From Sphingomonas sp. UBA4766 (GTDB lineage Bacteria; Pseudomonadota; Alphaproteobacteria; Sphingomonadales; Sphingomonadaceae), in the NCBI GenBank assembly GCA_002403415.1, contig DHHS01000055.1, positions 1-11,769 of the forward strand: DNA of 11,769 nt. The letters are read 5' to 3'. Below are positions 1 to 5,793 of the stretch, in pieces (the stretch's first letter is position 1; each line of letters opens with the position of its first letter). The notes under the pieces were generated by a model. It searched no databases, was not told the origin of the DNA, and saw only the letters and a program-made list of their open reading frames with translations. The translations under genes were made by a program, and so were the position numbers.

Positions 1-358
1 GCGAGAGGCGGGACATGCCGCACACGCCGTGGCCGCTGGTGCAGCCGCTGCCCAACCGCGTCCCGAAGCCGACGAGCAGACCGCCGAGCACGATCGTGCC
101 CAGACTGGTCGGGAAGCGGGTTTCAACCGGGCTAAGCCCTGCCGCGATCACCGCCGCGCCCAGGGGCAGGCCGATCACGAACGCCGCCGCCACCGACCAC
201 GGCGCACCGTTGCTCGTCAGGCCGGTGGCGCGCGCTGCAAGGCCACTCACACCGGCGATACGACCAAGGCCGAGCAACATGATGGCGGAGGCCGTGCCGA
301 TCATCAGGCCGCCGATCAGCCCTTGGACCGGCATGGCGTTGGCGAAGACGTCACCCAT
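1..358 (-). CDS. YeeE/YedE-family sulfur-compound transporter (partial)
   Basis: The first 119 residues of an integral membrane protein; the stop lies beyond base 1. Hydrophobic segments fall at about residues 11-35, 53-74 and 86-99. They are followed by GFGTRLGSGCTSGHGVCGMS (97-116), the cysteine-containing signature of the YeeE/YedE (TsuA-like) family, with C106 and C113. The family includes thiosulfate importers in which conserved cysteines relay the sulfur compound; the exact substrate here is not known. The start is ATG at 358-356, sharing one base with the TGA of the upstream dioxygenase gene (TGATG), so translation is probably coupled. Pairing with a persulfide dioxygenase fits inorganic sulfur handling. 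Family assignment is confident; transport direction and substrate are inference. Confidence 0.88.
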   Translation of the reverse strand, partial: MGDVFANAMPVQGLIGGLMIGTASAIMLLGLGRIAGVSGLAARATGLTSNGAPWSVAAAFVIGLPLGAAVIAAGLSPVETRFPTSLGTIVLGGLLVGFGTRLGSGCTSGHGVCGMSRLS

Positions 359-1284
359 CACAAGACATCCAGCGGTATTTTGAGGTACCGCGTGCCGTTC
401 GATTCCGGCTCAGGCAGATGCCCGCCGCGGATGTTGACCTGGATCGACGGCAGGATCAGCTTGGGCATGGATAAGGTGGCGTCACGGGCGTCGCGCATCG
501 CCACGAAATCATCCTCGCTGACGCCTTGATGCACATGGACGTTGCCGGTGCGCTGCGCCCCGACCGTCGTTTCCCATGCAAAGCTGTCGCGCCCGGCAGC
601 CTTATAGTCATGGCAGAGGAACAGCCGCGTGCGCTCCGGCAGCGCCATCAGCCGACGGATCGACCGGAAGAGCTGGCGGGAATCGCCTCCGGGAAAATCG
701 GCCCGCGCCGTGCCATAATCCGGCATGAACAGCGTGTCGCCGGTGAAGACGGCGTCGCCGATCACATAGGCGAGATCGGCCGGGGTGTGGCCGGGAACGT
801 GCAGCGCCATCGCTTGCAGGCCGCCGATCTGGAAGCTGTCGCCATCCTCGAACAGGCGGTCGAACTCCGATCCGTCACGGGCGAAGTCAGTGCCTTCGTT
901 GAAAATCTTTCCGAAGACATTCTGGACGTGGATGATCTCGCGGCCGATGGCGAGTGTGCCGCCGAGCTTGTCCTTGAGATAGGGCGCGGCCGACAGGTGA
1001 TCGGCGTGCGCGTGCGTTTCCAGCAACCACGTCACGGACAGCTTTTCGGCCTTCACATAGGCGATGATCGCATCGGCCGAGGCGAACGACGTGCGCCCTG
1101 CTGCCGGATCAAAGTCGAGGACGCTGTCGATTATGGCCGCTTCGCGCGTCGCCGGATCGTGGACGACATAGCTGACAGTGTTGGTCGGTTCGTCAAAGAA
1201 GCTCTTGACGACCGGCACTGGCGCCGAGCCGCCATGGGCATTGCCGATCAGCGCAGCAGCTCGTTCGAGGTGGGGATCGCTCAT
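358..1284 (-). CDS. ETHE1/Blh-like persulfide dioxygenase (MBL fold)
   Basis: A 308-residue metallo-beta-lactamase-fold enzyme. THAHADH (90-96), the histidine of HVPGHTP (H166), the aspartate of TGDTLF (D183) and the histidine of LFLCHDY (H225) supply the metal ligands. ETHE1-type enzymes bind one iron through the equivalents of H91, H166 and D183 and oxidise glutathione persulfide to sulfite and glutathione. GTARADFPGGD (191-201) and the C-terminal VNIRGGHLPEPESNG region match the Blh branch that is often encoded with BigR-type repressors. No rhodanese or DUF442 domain is fused. The ATG at 1284 is preceded by GGAG at a 6-base spacing, a good ribosome binding site. The gene reads leftward from the divergent promoter and is coupled to the YeeE gene. 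It is probably cytoplasmic. A related MBL hydrolase activity is possible but less likely. Confidence 0.92.
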   Translation of the reverse strand: MSDPHLERAAALIGNAHGGSAPVPVVKSFFDEPTNTVSYVVHDPATREAAIIDSVLDFDPAAGRTSFASADAIIAYVKAEKLSVTWLLETHAHADHLSAAPYLKDKLGGTLAIGREIIHVQNVFGKIFNEGTDFARDGSEFDRLFEDGDSFQIGGLQAMALHVPGHTPADLAYVIGDAVFTGDTLFMPDYGTARADFPGGDSRQLFRSIRRLMALPERTRLFLCHDYKAAGRDSFAWETTVGAQRTGNVHVHQGVSEDDFVAMRDARDATLSMPKLILPSIQVNIRGGHLPEPESNGTRYLKIPLDVL

Positions 1285-1295
1285 GGGATGCTCCG

Positions 1296-1342
1296 ACTCA
1301 GAATTTAATAATTACAATATGTGTGTAATCGTGTATCTGAGT
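1296..1342. promoter_or_regulatory. Nested inverted repeats in divergent promoter: candidate ArsR-type operator
   Basis: The spacer between the two divergent genes is AT-rich, unlike its surroundings. It contains ATTACA (1311-1316) facing TGTAAT (1324-1329) with a 7-base spacer. Outside it, ACTCAGA (1296-1302) faces TCTGAGT (1336-1342). Both repeats are perfect and their centres lie at about 1320 and 1319. The site covers the region where promoters for both genes must lie. ArsR-family dimers bind AT-rich dyads of this sort, and an ArsR gene is in the rightward operon, so autoregulation and control of both operons is the simplest reading. The binding protein is inferred. No strong -35/-10 pair was assigned. 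Confidence 0.55.
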
Positions 1343-1373
1343 TGCGTCAAGGCGATTGAGATGGCAACCAGCA

Positions 1374-2030
1374 ATGATGACTGACCCGAATCCTGCTTCT
1401 GCCGCTGCGCCGCAGCGTCCCCTGCGTATTGGCGACGCCGCCCCCGAGTTTCAGGCGCGTTCGACGCTGGGCGAAGTGCGGCTGTCGGACTATCGCGGCA
1501 AATGGCTGGTCTTCTTCTCGCACCCGGCTGATTTCACGCCGGTGTGCACCAGCGAGTTTGTCAGCATCGCAAGGGCCGCCGATGCCTTCGCCGCGCTCGA
1601 CTGCGGCCTGCTGGGTCTGTCGGTGGACAGCCTCTACTCGCACCTCGCCTGGGTCCGAGCGATCCGCCAGAAGTTCGCGGTCACGGTCCCGTTTCCGATC
1701 GTCGAGGATCCGTCCATGGCGATCGGCCGCGCCTATGGGATGATCGAGCCGCATTCGGACGATTCATCGGCGGTGCGTGCGACCTACTTCATCGATCCCG
1801 AAGGTGTGATCCGGGCGATGACTTGGTATCCCCTGAATGTCGGGCGCTCGGTCGAGGAAATGCTGCGGATGGTCGCCGCGCTCAAGCGGACGGCGGGTGA
1901 CGATGTGCTGGCACCCGAGGGCTGGCATCCGGGCGACGATCTGCTGATCACCCCGCCACAGGATCAGCACGCTGTGCTGGCGGGCGATGACGAACACTGG
2001 TTCCACCAGACAGTGGCGGATTCGAAATGA
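1374..2030 (+). CDS. 1-Cys peroxiredoxin, Prx6-like (AhpC/TSA family)
   Basis: A thiol peroxidase that reduces hydrogen peroxide, alkyl hydroperoxides or peroxynitrite. Counting from ATG 1374 the protein has 218 residues, the usual size for the Prx6 group. HPADFTPVCTSEF (50-62) carries the peroxidatic cysteine C58 in the PxxxTxxC motif, and the conserved arginine is in AVRATYF. The only other cysteine (C77) is near the first and not at a usual resolving position, so a 1-Cys mechanism with an external thiol is likely. The C-terminal region (about 150-215) matches the 1-cysPrx_C extension. The start could be ATG 1374 or 1377; neither has a clear Shine-Dalgarno. An in-frame TTG at 1356 is less likely. 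The stop overlaps the arsR start (ATGA). Placement opposite a persulfide dioxygenase suggests a role in reactive sulfur or oxidative stress, which is inference. Confidence 0.9.
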   Translation: MMTDPNPASAAAPQRPLRIGDAAPEFQARSTLGEVRLSDYRGKWLVFFSHPADFTPVCTSEFVSIARAADAFAALDCGLLGLSVDSLYSHLAWVRAIRQKFAVTVPFPIVEDPSMAIGRAYGMIEPHSDDSSAVRATYFIDPEGVIRAMTWYPLNVGRSVEEMLRMVAALKRTAGDDVLAPEGWHPGDDLLITPPQDQHAVLAGDDEHWFHQTVADSK

Positions 2031-2422
2031 CGCTCTATGCCTCTCGGTCTGCCGCAGATGTCGCCGCCGACCGCCTCAAGATTTACGCGCAGCCGCAGCG
2101 CCTGATGATCCTGTCCCGCCTGATCGACGGCGAACACACGGTGAGCGAAATCGACGACGCAACCGGTATCGGTCAGCCTGCACTCAGCCAGCAGCTAGCC
2201 GAGCTGCGGCGCGCGGACATCGTGAAGACGCGTCGCGCGTCGAAACAGGTCTATTATCGGCTCGCTGACGAGAATGTCCTTGTCTGCGTGAAGGGGATCG
2301 AGGCGATGTTCGGCGGGAGCGCGGACGCGGCAGCGGCTTTAAGTCAGGCGATACGCGGCACAGCCGACGATCGACCGGTGCTGCGGCGTACAGGGGCGGC
2401 CGCCTTTGCGCGTGTTGAATGA
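2027..2422 (+). CDS. ArsR/SmtB-family winged-helix regulator, BigR/SqrR-like
   Basis: A 131-residue DNA-binding protein. The core at about 15-97 runs DRLKIYAQPQRLMILSRL, then a recognition region TGIGQPALSQQLAELRR (46-62), then the wing TRRASKQVYYRLAD (68-81). This sequence is close to BigR/SqrR repressors, which sense persulfides through a cysteine pair in helix 2 and the last helix. At those positions this protein appears to have S30 and G96. Its only cysteine is C87. No CxC metal site (ELCVC) is present either. A tail of about 30 residues after the core is Ala-rich and not recognised. The start overlaps the peroxiredoxin stop (ATGA). It probably represses the divergent promoter at 1296-1342. 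The family call is confident; the signal sensed is unknown. Confidence 0.88.
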   Translation: MTLYASRSAADVAADRLKIYAQPQRLMILSRLIDGEHTVSEIDDATGIGQPALSQQLAELRRADIVKTRRASKQVYYRLADENVLVCVKGIEAMFGGSADAAAALSQAIRGTADDRPVLRRTGAAAFARVE

Positions 2423-2554
2423 CCGGCTTCGCCATCGGCGTCGTCGAAGCAGAAGACCTTATGACCCAGCCGGCGAAAAGTAATCACCGGGCAATCACCG
2501 GAACGGAAATGGGCGGCGGCAGGCGGCGGCGCGTTTCGGATTAGACTACTGAAA

Positions 2555-2584
2555 ATCAATCATTCTACGTTGTACGTGATTGAT
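2555..2584 (-). terminator. Inverted repeat directly after trmB, possible weak terminator
   Basis: ATCAATCA (2555-2562) and TGATTGAT (2577-2584) form a perfect 8-bp inverted repeat with a 14-base loop. It begins one base beyond the trmB stop codon. Read on the minus strand the distal arm runs into TTTTC, a short T tract. The stem is AT-rich and therefore weak, so termination is only a possibility. The rest of the 162-bp gap between the convergent arsR and trmB genes shows no convincing gene; a 41-codon frame at 2419-2544 overlaps the arsR stop but has an Arg-rich, low-complexity end. Confidence 0.35.
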
Positions 2585-3265
2585 CTAAATTCGCCGGTAC
2601 CGGAAGTACCACACCTCATGCCCTTGTCGCCGCGCCTTGGCTTCATAGCGCGTTGGGGGCCAGTCGGCGGGGCGGGTCAGGAAATCGGCGGCGCTGCTTG
2701 CCAGCCACTCAAAATCGCGGCGGGTGCGCATCACCATCATCGCCCAGCGGCAATAAGTAGGATCATCGGTGCCCAGCCGGAGCTCGCCACCGGGAACCAG
2801 CTTTGCCGCGATCAGGTCGAGCGGGCCCGGATTGACCATGCGCCGCTTGGCGTGGCGCGCCTTTGGCCAGGGATCGGGGTGCAGCAGATAAACGCGGGTC
2901 AGCGATGCGTCGGGCAAGCGCTCCAGCACGCCTAGCGCATCGCCCATGTGCAGCCGGACGTTGCCCAAAGCCGCATCGCGGACATGGTTCAGCGCGCCGA
3001 CGACGCCGTTCAAAAACGGCTCGCACCCGATAAAGCCATGGTCGGTATGGGCAGCGGCCTGGGCGGCCAAATGTTCGCCCGCGCCAAAACCGATTTCGAA
3101 ATGCAGCGGCCGGCTGTCCCCGAACAGCTCTTGCGCGCTCAACGGCCCGCTTTCGGGCACGGCGACTTGCGGCAGCAATTCCTCGATCAGCGCGGCCTGC
3201 CCCTGGCGCAGCTTGTGCCCGGCACGGCGGCCGTAAAGGCGGCGGATGGTGGTAGGATCGCTCAT
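2585..3265 (-). CDS. trmB: tRNA (guanine-N7-)-methyltransferase
   Basis: Transfers a methyl group from S-adenosylmethionine to N7 of G46 in the variable loop of tRNAs. The 226-residue length and start (MSDPTTIRRLYGRR) fit the family. The SAM-binding motif is FEIGFGAGEHL (56-66). HPDPWPKARHAKRRM (129-143) is the family signature, GTDDPTYCRWAM (165-176) follows, and the C-terminal PTRYEAKARRQGHEVWYF (204-221) is also characteristic. The reading frame stays open for more than 100 codons upstream of ATG 3265, but that extension is Arg- and His-rich and unlike TrmB, so the internal ATG was chosen. The ribosome site is weak (AGGG about 9 bases upstream). The gene is divergent from the transporter operon and convergent with arsR. 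Confidence 0.95.
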   Translation of the reverse strand: MSDPTTIRRLYGRRAGHKLRQGQAALIEELLPQVAVPESGPLSAQELFGDSRPLHFEIGFGAGEHLAAQAAAHTDHGFIGCEPFLNGVVGALNHVRDAALGNVRLHMGDALGVLERLPDASLTRVYLLHPDPWPKARHAKRRMVNPGPLDLIAAKLVPGGELRLGTDDPTYCRWAMMVMRTRRDFEWLASSAADFLTRPADWPPTRYEAKARRQGHEVWYFRYRRI

Positions 3266-3373
3266 GGCGCGCCGCCCTAACGCAGGGTGCGCGAAAGTCC
3301 AGCCGGTGCCGGTAGAGCACCAGGCCCGGCGCGCCGTAGTCAGCGCGCACGCGGTCGTGTAGCGCGGACACCA

Positions 3374-4270
3374 ATGTCTGCCCCGCGATCCGCTCTCGTC
3401 CCCTTCCTTGCCGCGTGCCTTGGCATTTTCAGCTATTCGATCATGGATGCGCTCATGAAGTATCTCTCGCTGCAAAGCGGGGCCTATAGCGCGGTGCTGT
3501 GGCGGTCGGTGGCGGGCGTTGCGCTGACTGGGGTGATTTTCATAGCGCAGGGCAATCGCTGGCCGGGGCGCGCGGCGATGCGGCTGCACATCATGCGCGG
3601 GACGGCGGCGGGGCTGTCGGTGCTGCTCTTTTTCTGGGGGCTGGTGCATGTGCCGATCGCGCAGGCGGTCGCGCTGACATTCCTTGCGCCGCTGATCGCG
3701 CTGTTTCTGGCCGGGCTGGTGCTGGGCGAGGCGATCGGGCGGAGCGCGGTGGCGGGATCGGTCATCGCGAGTGTTGGGGTGCTGGTGATCGCCTGGGGCC
3801 AGCGCGGCGGCGGCGGGTCCGCGCAGATGTGGCTGGGGTCGGGCGCGATCGTGCTCGCGTCAGTGCTTTATGCCGCCAGCCTCATCCTGCTGCGGCAACA
3901 GGCGCAGCGGGCGAGCCCGCTTGAAGTCACTCTGTTCACTAGTGCGGTGATTGGCGCGCTGTTGCTCATCGGCGCGCCGTGGCTTGCGACATGGCCTAGG
4001 CTTGCGCAACTGCCGTGGATCGTCCTGGCGGCGGTGCTGGGGTCGATCGCCGCCTTTGCCCTTGCCTGGGCCTATGCGCGGGCGGAGGCGCAATTGCTGT
4101 CGATGGTGGAATATACCGCGTTCATCTGGGCCGCGATTCTGGGTTACGTGGTATTTAGCGAGCGCGTTTCGATGTTTACGGTGGCCGGCGCGGTGCTTAT
4201 CATCCTGGGTTGTCTGGTCGCGGTGCGTGGCAGTGCGGGCCGGACGTCGCCAGCAGAGGTTACCGCATGA
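3374..4270 (+). CDS. EamA/DMT-superfamily transporter
   Basis: A 298-residue inner-membrane protein with about ten hydrophobic segments in two repeated halves, the EamA (drug/metabolite transporter) layout. The first half opens with SYSIMDALMKYLS and the WRSVAG motif near residues 43-48. The halves are separated by a glycine-rich linker (144-148), and the second half includes GSIAAFALAWAYARAEAQ and VEYTAFIWAAILGYVVFSE (245-263). DMT proteins of this type export metabolites or amino acids, but the substrate cannot be read from sequence. ATG 3374 was chosen because translation from it begins directly with a membrane segment; the frame upstream is low-complexity Arg/Ala. Its ribosome site is weak. 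The stop overlaps the next gene (ATGA), making it first in a three-gene run with two acetyltransferases. Confidence 0.88.
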   Translation: MSAPRSALVPFLAACLGIFSYSIMDALMKYLSLQSGAYSAVLWRSVAGVALTGVIFIAQGNRWPGRAAMRLHIMRGTAAGLSVLLFFWGLVHVPIAQAVALTFLAPLIALFLAGLVLGEAIGRSAVAGSVIASVGVLVIAWGQRGGGGSAQMWLGSGAIVLASVLYAASLILLRQQAQRASPLEVTLFTSAVIGALLLIGAPWLATWPRLAQLPWIVLAAVLGSIAAFALAWAYARAEAQLLSMVEYTAFIWAAILGYVVFSERVSMFTVAGAVLIILGCLVAVRGSAGRTSPAEVTA

Positions 4271-4746
4271 TCCCAATCCGTTTCGCCACCCCCGCCGATG
4301 TCCCCACGATCCTGCAGTTCGTGCGTGAGCTGGCGATTTATGAGCGCGCGCTCGACCAGGTGGTCGCGACCGAGGCGTTATTGGAACAGGCGCTGTTCGC
4401 CACGCCACCCGCTGCCGAGGCGCTGATCGCCGAAGTTGATGGCGCGCCGGCCGGCCTTGCGCTGTTCTTTTACAATTTTTCGACCTGGACCGGATGGCGC
4501 GGGCTGTATCTGGAGGATTTGTATGTCACGCCGCAGGCGCGCGGGACCGGGGTGGGCAAGGCGCTGCTCAAACGGCTCGCGCAGATCGCCGTGGAGCGCG
4601 GCTGTAGCCGGTTTGAATGGGCTGTGCTCGACTGGAACACCCCGGCGCAGGAATTTTACAAGGCGATGGGTGCGACCATCATGGGCGATTGGCGGATTTG
4701 CCGGATGTCGGGTGACGCGTTGACCACATTTGCGGCCGCGCCATGA
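4267..4746 (+). CDS. GNAT N-acetyltransferase, SSAT/thialysine acetyltransferase-like
   Basis: A 159-residue single-domain GNAT enzyme that transfers acetyl from acetyl-CoA to an amine. It has an N-terminal IRFATPADVPTILQFVREL helix region and strand 4 GLYLEDLYVTPQARG. The acetyl-CoA P-loop is RGTGVG (92-97). The C-terminal part is WAVLDWNTPAQEFYKAMGA (118-136), where Y131 fits the usual general-acid tyrosine. FYNFSTWTGWRGLYLEDLYV and VLDWN are strongly like the eukaryotic and bacterial SSAT/SAT2 group, which acetylates polyamines or thialysine; the substrate here is inferred. ATG 4267 overlaps the transporter stop and was preferred over an upstream in-frame start that would lie inside the transporter gene. 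Its stop overlaps the second GNAT gene. Confidence 0.9.
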   Translation: MIPIRFATPADVPTILQFVRELAIYERALDQVVATEALLEQALFATPPAAEALIAEVDGAPAGLALFFYNFSTWTGWRGLYLEDLYVTPQARGTGVGKALLKRLAQIAVERGCSRFEWAVLDWNTPAQEFYKAMGATIMGDWRICRMSGDALTTFAAAP

Positions 4747-5234
4747 CCTTGATGGTCCGCCCCGCCGCGCCCGCAGATGTCGACGCGATTTTTGAGCGGC
4801 TGCTCGGGTTCGGGCGGCATGTCGGCAATCCGGACTGGGTATCGACCACGCCCGACCAGTTGGCGGCGGGGTTGTTTGGTCCCGCACCACGCGGCTCTGC
4901 GCATGTCGCAACGGTGGAGGACCGGGTCGTCGGAGTTGCGCTCTGGTTTTTCACTTACAACTTCTGGATGGCGCAGCCGGTCCTTTATCTGGAGGATTTG
5001 TTTGTGGATGCCGATGCGCGCGGATCGGGCGCAGGCGAGTCGTTGATGCGCGCGTTGGCTGCCGAGGCACAGGCGCACGACTGTGCGTGGATGGATTGGC
5101 AGGTGCTGACCGACAATGTCGGGGGCCAGCGTTTTTACGACCGGCTGGGCGCGCGATTGCAGGGTGAATGGCGGCTATGGCGGTTGGAGGGGGAGGCGCT
5201 GGCCGCGCTGGCGGGCGCGCCCCCCAATCCGTAA
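4743..5234 (+). CDS. GNAT N-acetyltransferase, second of a tandem pair
   Basis: A 163-residue GNAT enzyme paralogous to the preceding gene. Shared elements are YLEDLFVDADARG (82-94), the acetyl-CoA loop RGSGAG (93-98), and QRFYDRLGARLQGEWRLWRLEG (129-150) matching FYKAMGATIMGDWRICRMSG of its neighbour. The VLDWN motif of the first enzyme is replaced by VLTDN and the substrate-side N-terminal half differs considerably, suggesting a different acceptor. The start overlaps the first GNAT stop (ATGA), so the pair is translationally coupled. The TAA stop is only 3 bp from the end of ppa on the other strand, leaving no room for a separate terminator. Acceptor substrate unknown. Confidence 0.87.
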   Translation: MTLMVRPAAPADVDAIFERLLGFGRHVGNPDWVSTTPDQLAAGLFGPAPRGSAHVATVEDRVVGVALWFFTYNFWMAQPVLYLEDLFVDADARGSGAGESLMRALAAEAQAHDCAWMDWQVLTDNVGGQRFYDRLGARLQGEWRLWRLEGEALAALAGAPPNP

Positions 5235-5237
5235 TCT

Positions 5238-5777
5238 TCAGGCAGTCTTGGCCGCCTGAGCGCGCTCAATCGCTTCCATCAGAATGCGCCGCGCGTCCGA
5301 TGCATCGCCCCATTTGCCGACGCGGACCCATTTCTCGGCTTCCAGATCTTTGTAATGGGTGAAGAAATGTTCGATCTGCGCGAGCACAATCGAGGGCAGA
5401 TCCTGGCGCTCGCCAACATCGGAATAATAGGGAAAGGTTGAATCGACCGGCACGCAGATCAGCTTTTCGTCGCCGCCATGCTCATCTTCAAGATTGAGGA
5501 CGCCAATCGGCCGCGCGCGCACCACACACCCCGGCACAAAGGGTGAGCGCGCAATCACGAGCGCATCGAGCGGATCGCCATCGGGCGAAAGCGTGTGCGG
5601 GATAAAGCCGTAATTTGCCGGATACCGCATCGGCGTGTGCAGAATGCGATCGACGAACAGCGCGCCTGACGCCTTGTCGAATTCATATTTCACCGGCTCG
5701 CCGCCGACCGGCACTTCGATGATGACGTTCAGGCTGTTGGGCGGATCGTCGCCGATCGGCACCATGTCGATACGCAT
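5238..5777 (-). CDS. ppa: Inorganic pyrophosphatase (family I)
   Basis: Cytoplasmic soluble pyrophosphatase that hydrolyses PPi to two phosphates and pulls biosynthetic reactions forward. It has 179 residues, the usual bacterial size. The active-site signature DGDPLDAL (66-73) carries three metal-binding aspartates. EVPVGGEPVKYEFDKASG (21-38) supplies the conserved Glu and Lys residues, RYPANYGFIP (51-60) is typical, and the C-terminal HYKDLEAEKWVRVGKWGDA is also conserved. The start MRIDMVP at 5777 has GCGAG upstream in the 16-bp gap after the M61 peptidase gene, so the two are probably co-transcribed. An upstream in-frame extension lies inside the peptidase gene and was not used. Confidence 0.97.
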   Translation of the reverse strand: MRIDMVPIGDDPPNSLNVIIEVPVGGEPVKYEFDKASGALFVDRILHTPMRYPANYGFIPHTLSPDGDPLDALVIARSPFVPGCVVRARPIGVLNLEDEHGGDEKLICVPVDSTFPYYSDVGERQDLPSIVLAQIEHFFTHYKDLEAEKWVRVGKWGDASDARRILMEAIERAQAAKTA

Positions 5778-5793
5778 GTTGGGCTCGCTTTCG

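Noticed and set aside
526..1308. A 260-codon open frame on the plus strand opposite the dioxygenase gene
   Set aside because: It is antisense to a clearly conserved MBL enzyme; its product is Arg/Asp-rich with no recognisable domain, as expected from codon bias in high-GC DNA.
2419..2544. A 41-codon frame overlapping the arsR stop by ATGA
   Set aside because: The overlap resembles real junctions in this window, but the product ends in GGGRRRRVSD, matches nothing known to me, and is too short to judge.
3266..3335. Two GGCGCGCC octamers (3266-3273, 3328-3335) and a GGTGC/GCACC hairpin between trmB and the transporter
   Set aside because: Such GC palindromes are expected by chance at this base composition; no other support for function.
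3266..3649. Upstream in-frame extension of trmB, and a second minus frame containing ALHDRVRADYGAPGLVLY, opposite the transporter start
   Set aside because: The extension is Arg/Pro/His-rich and not part of TrmB. The second frame looks briefly protein-like but has no continuous gene around it.
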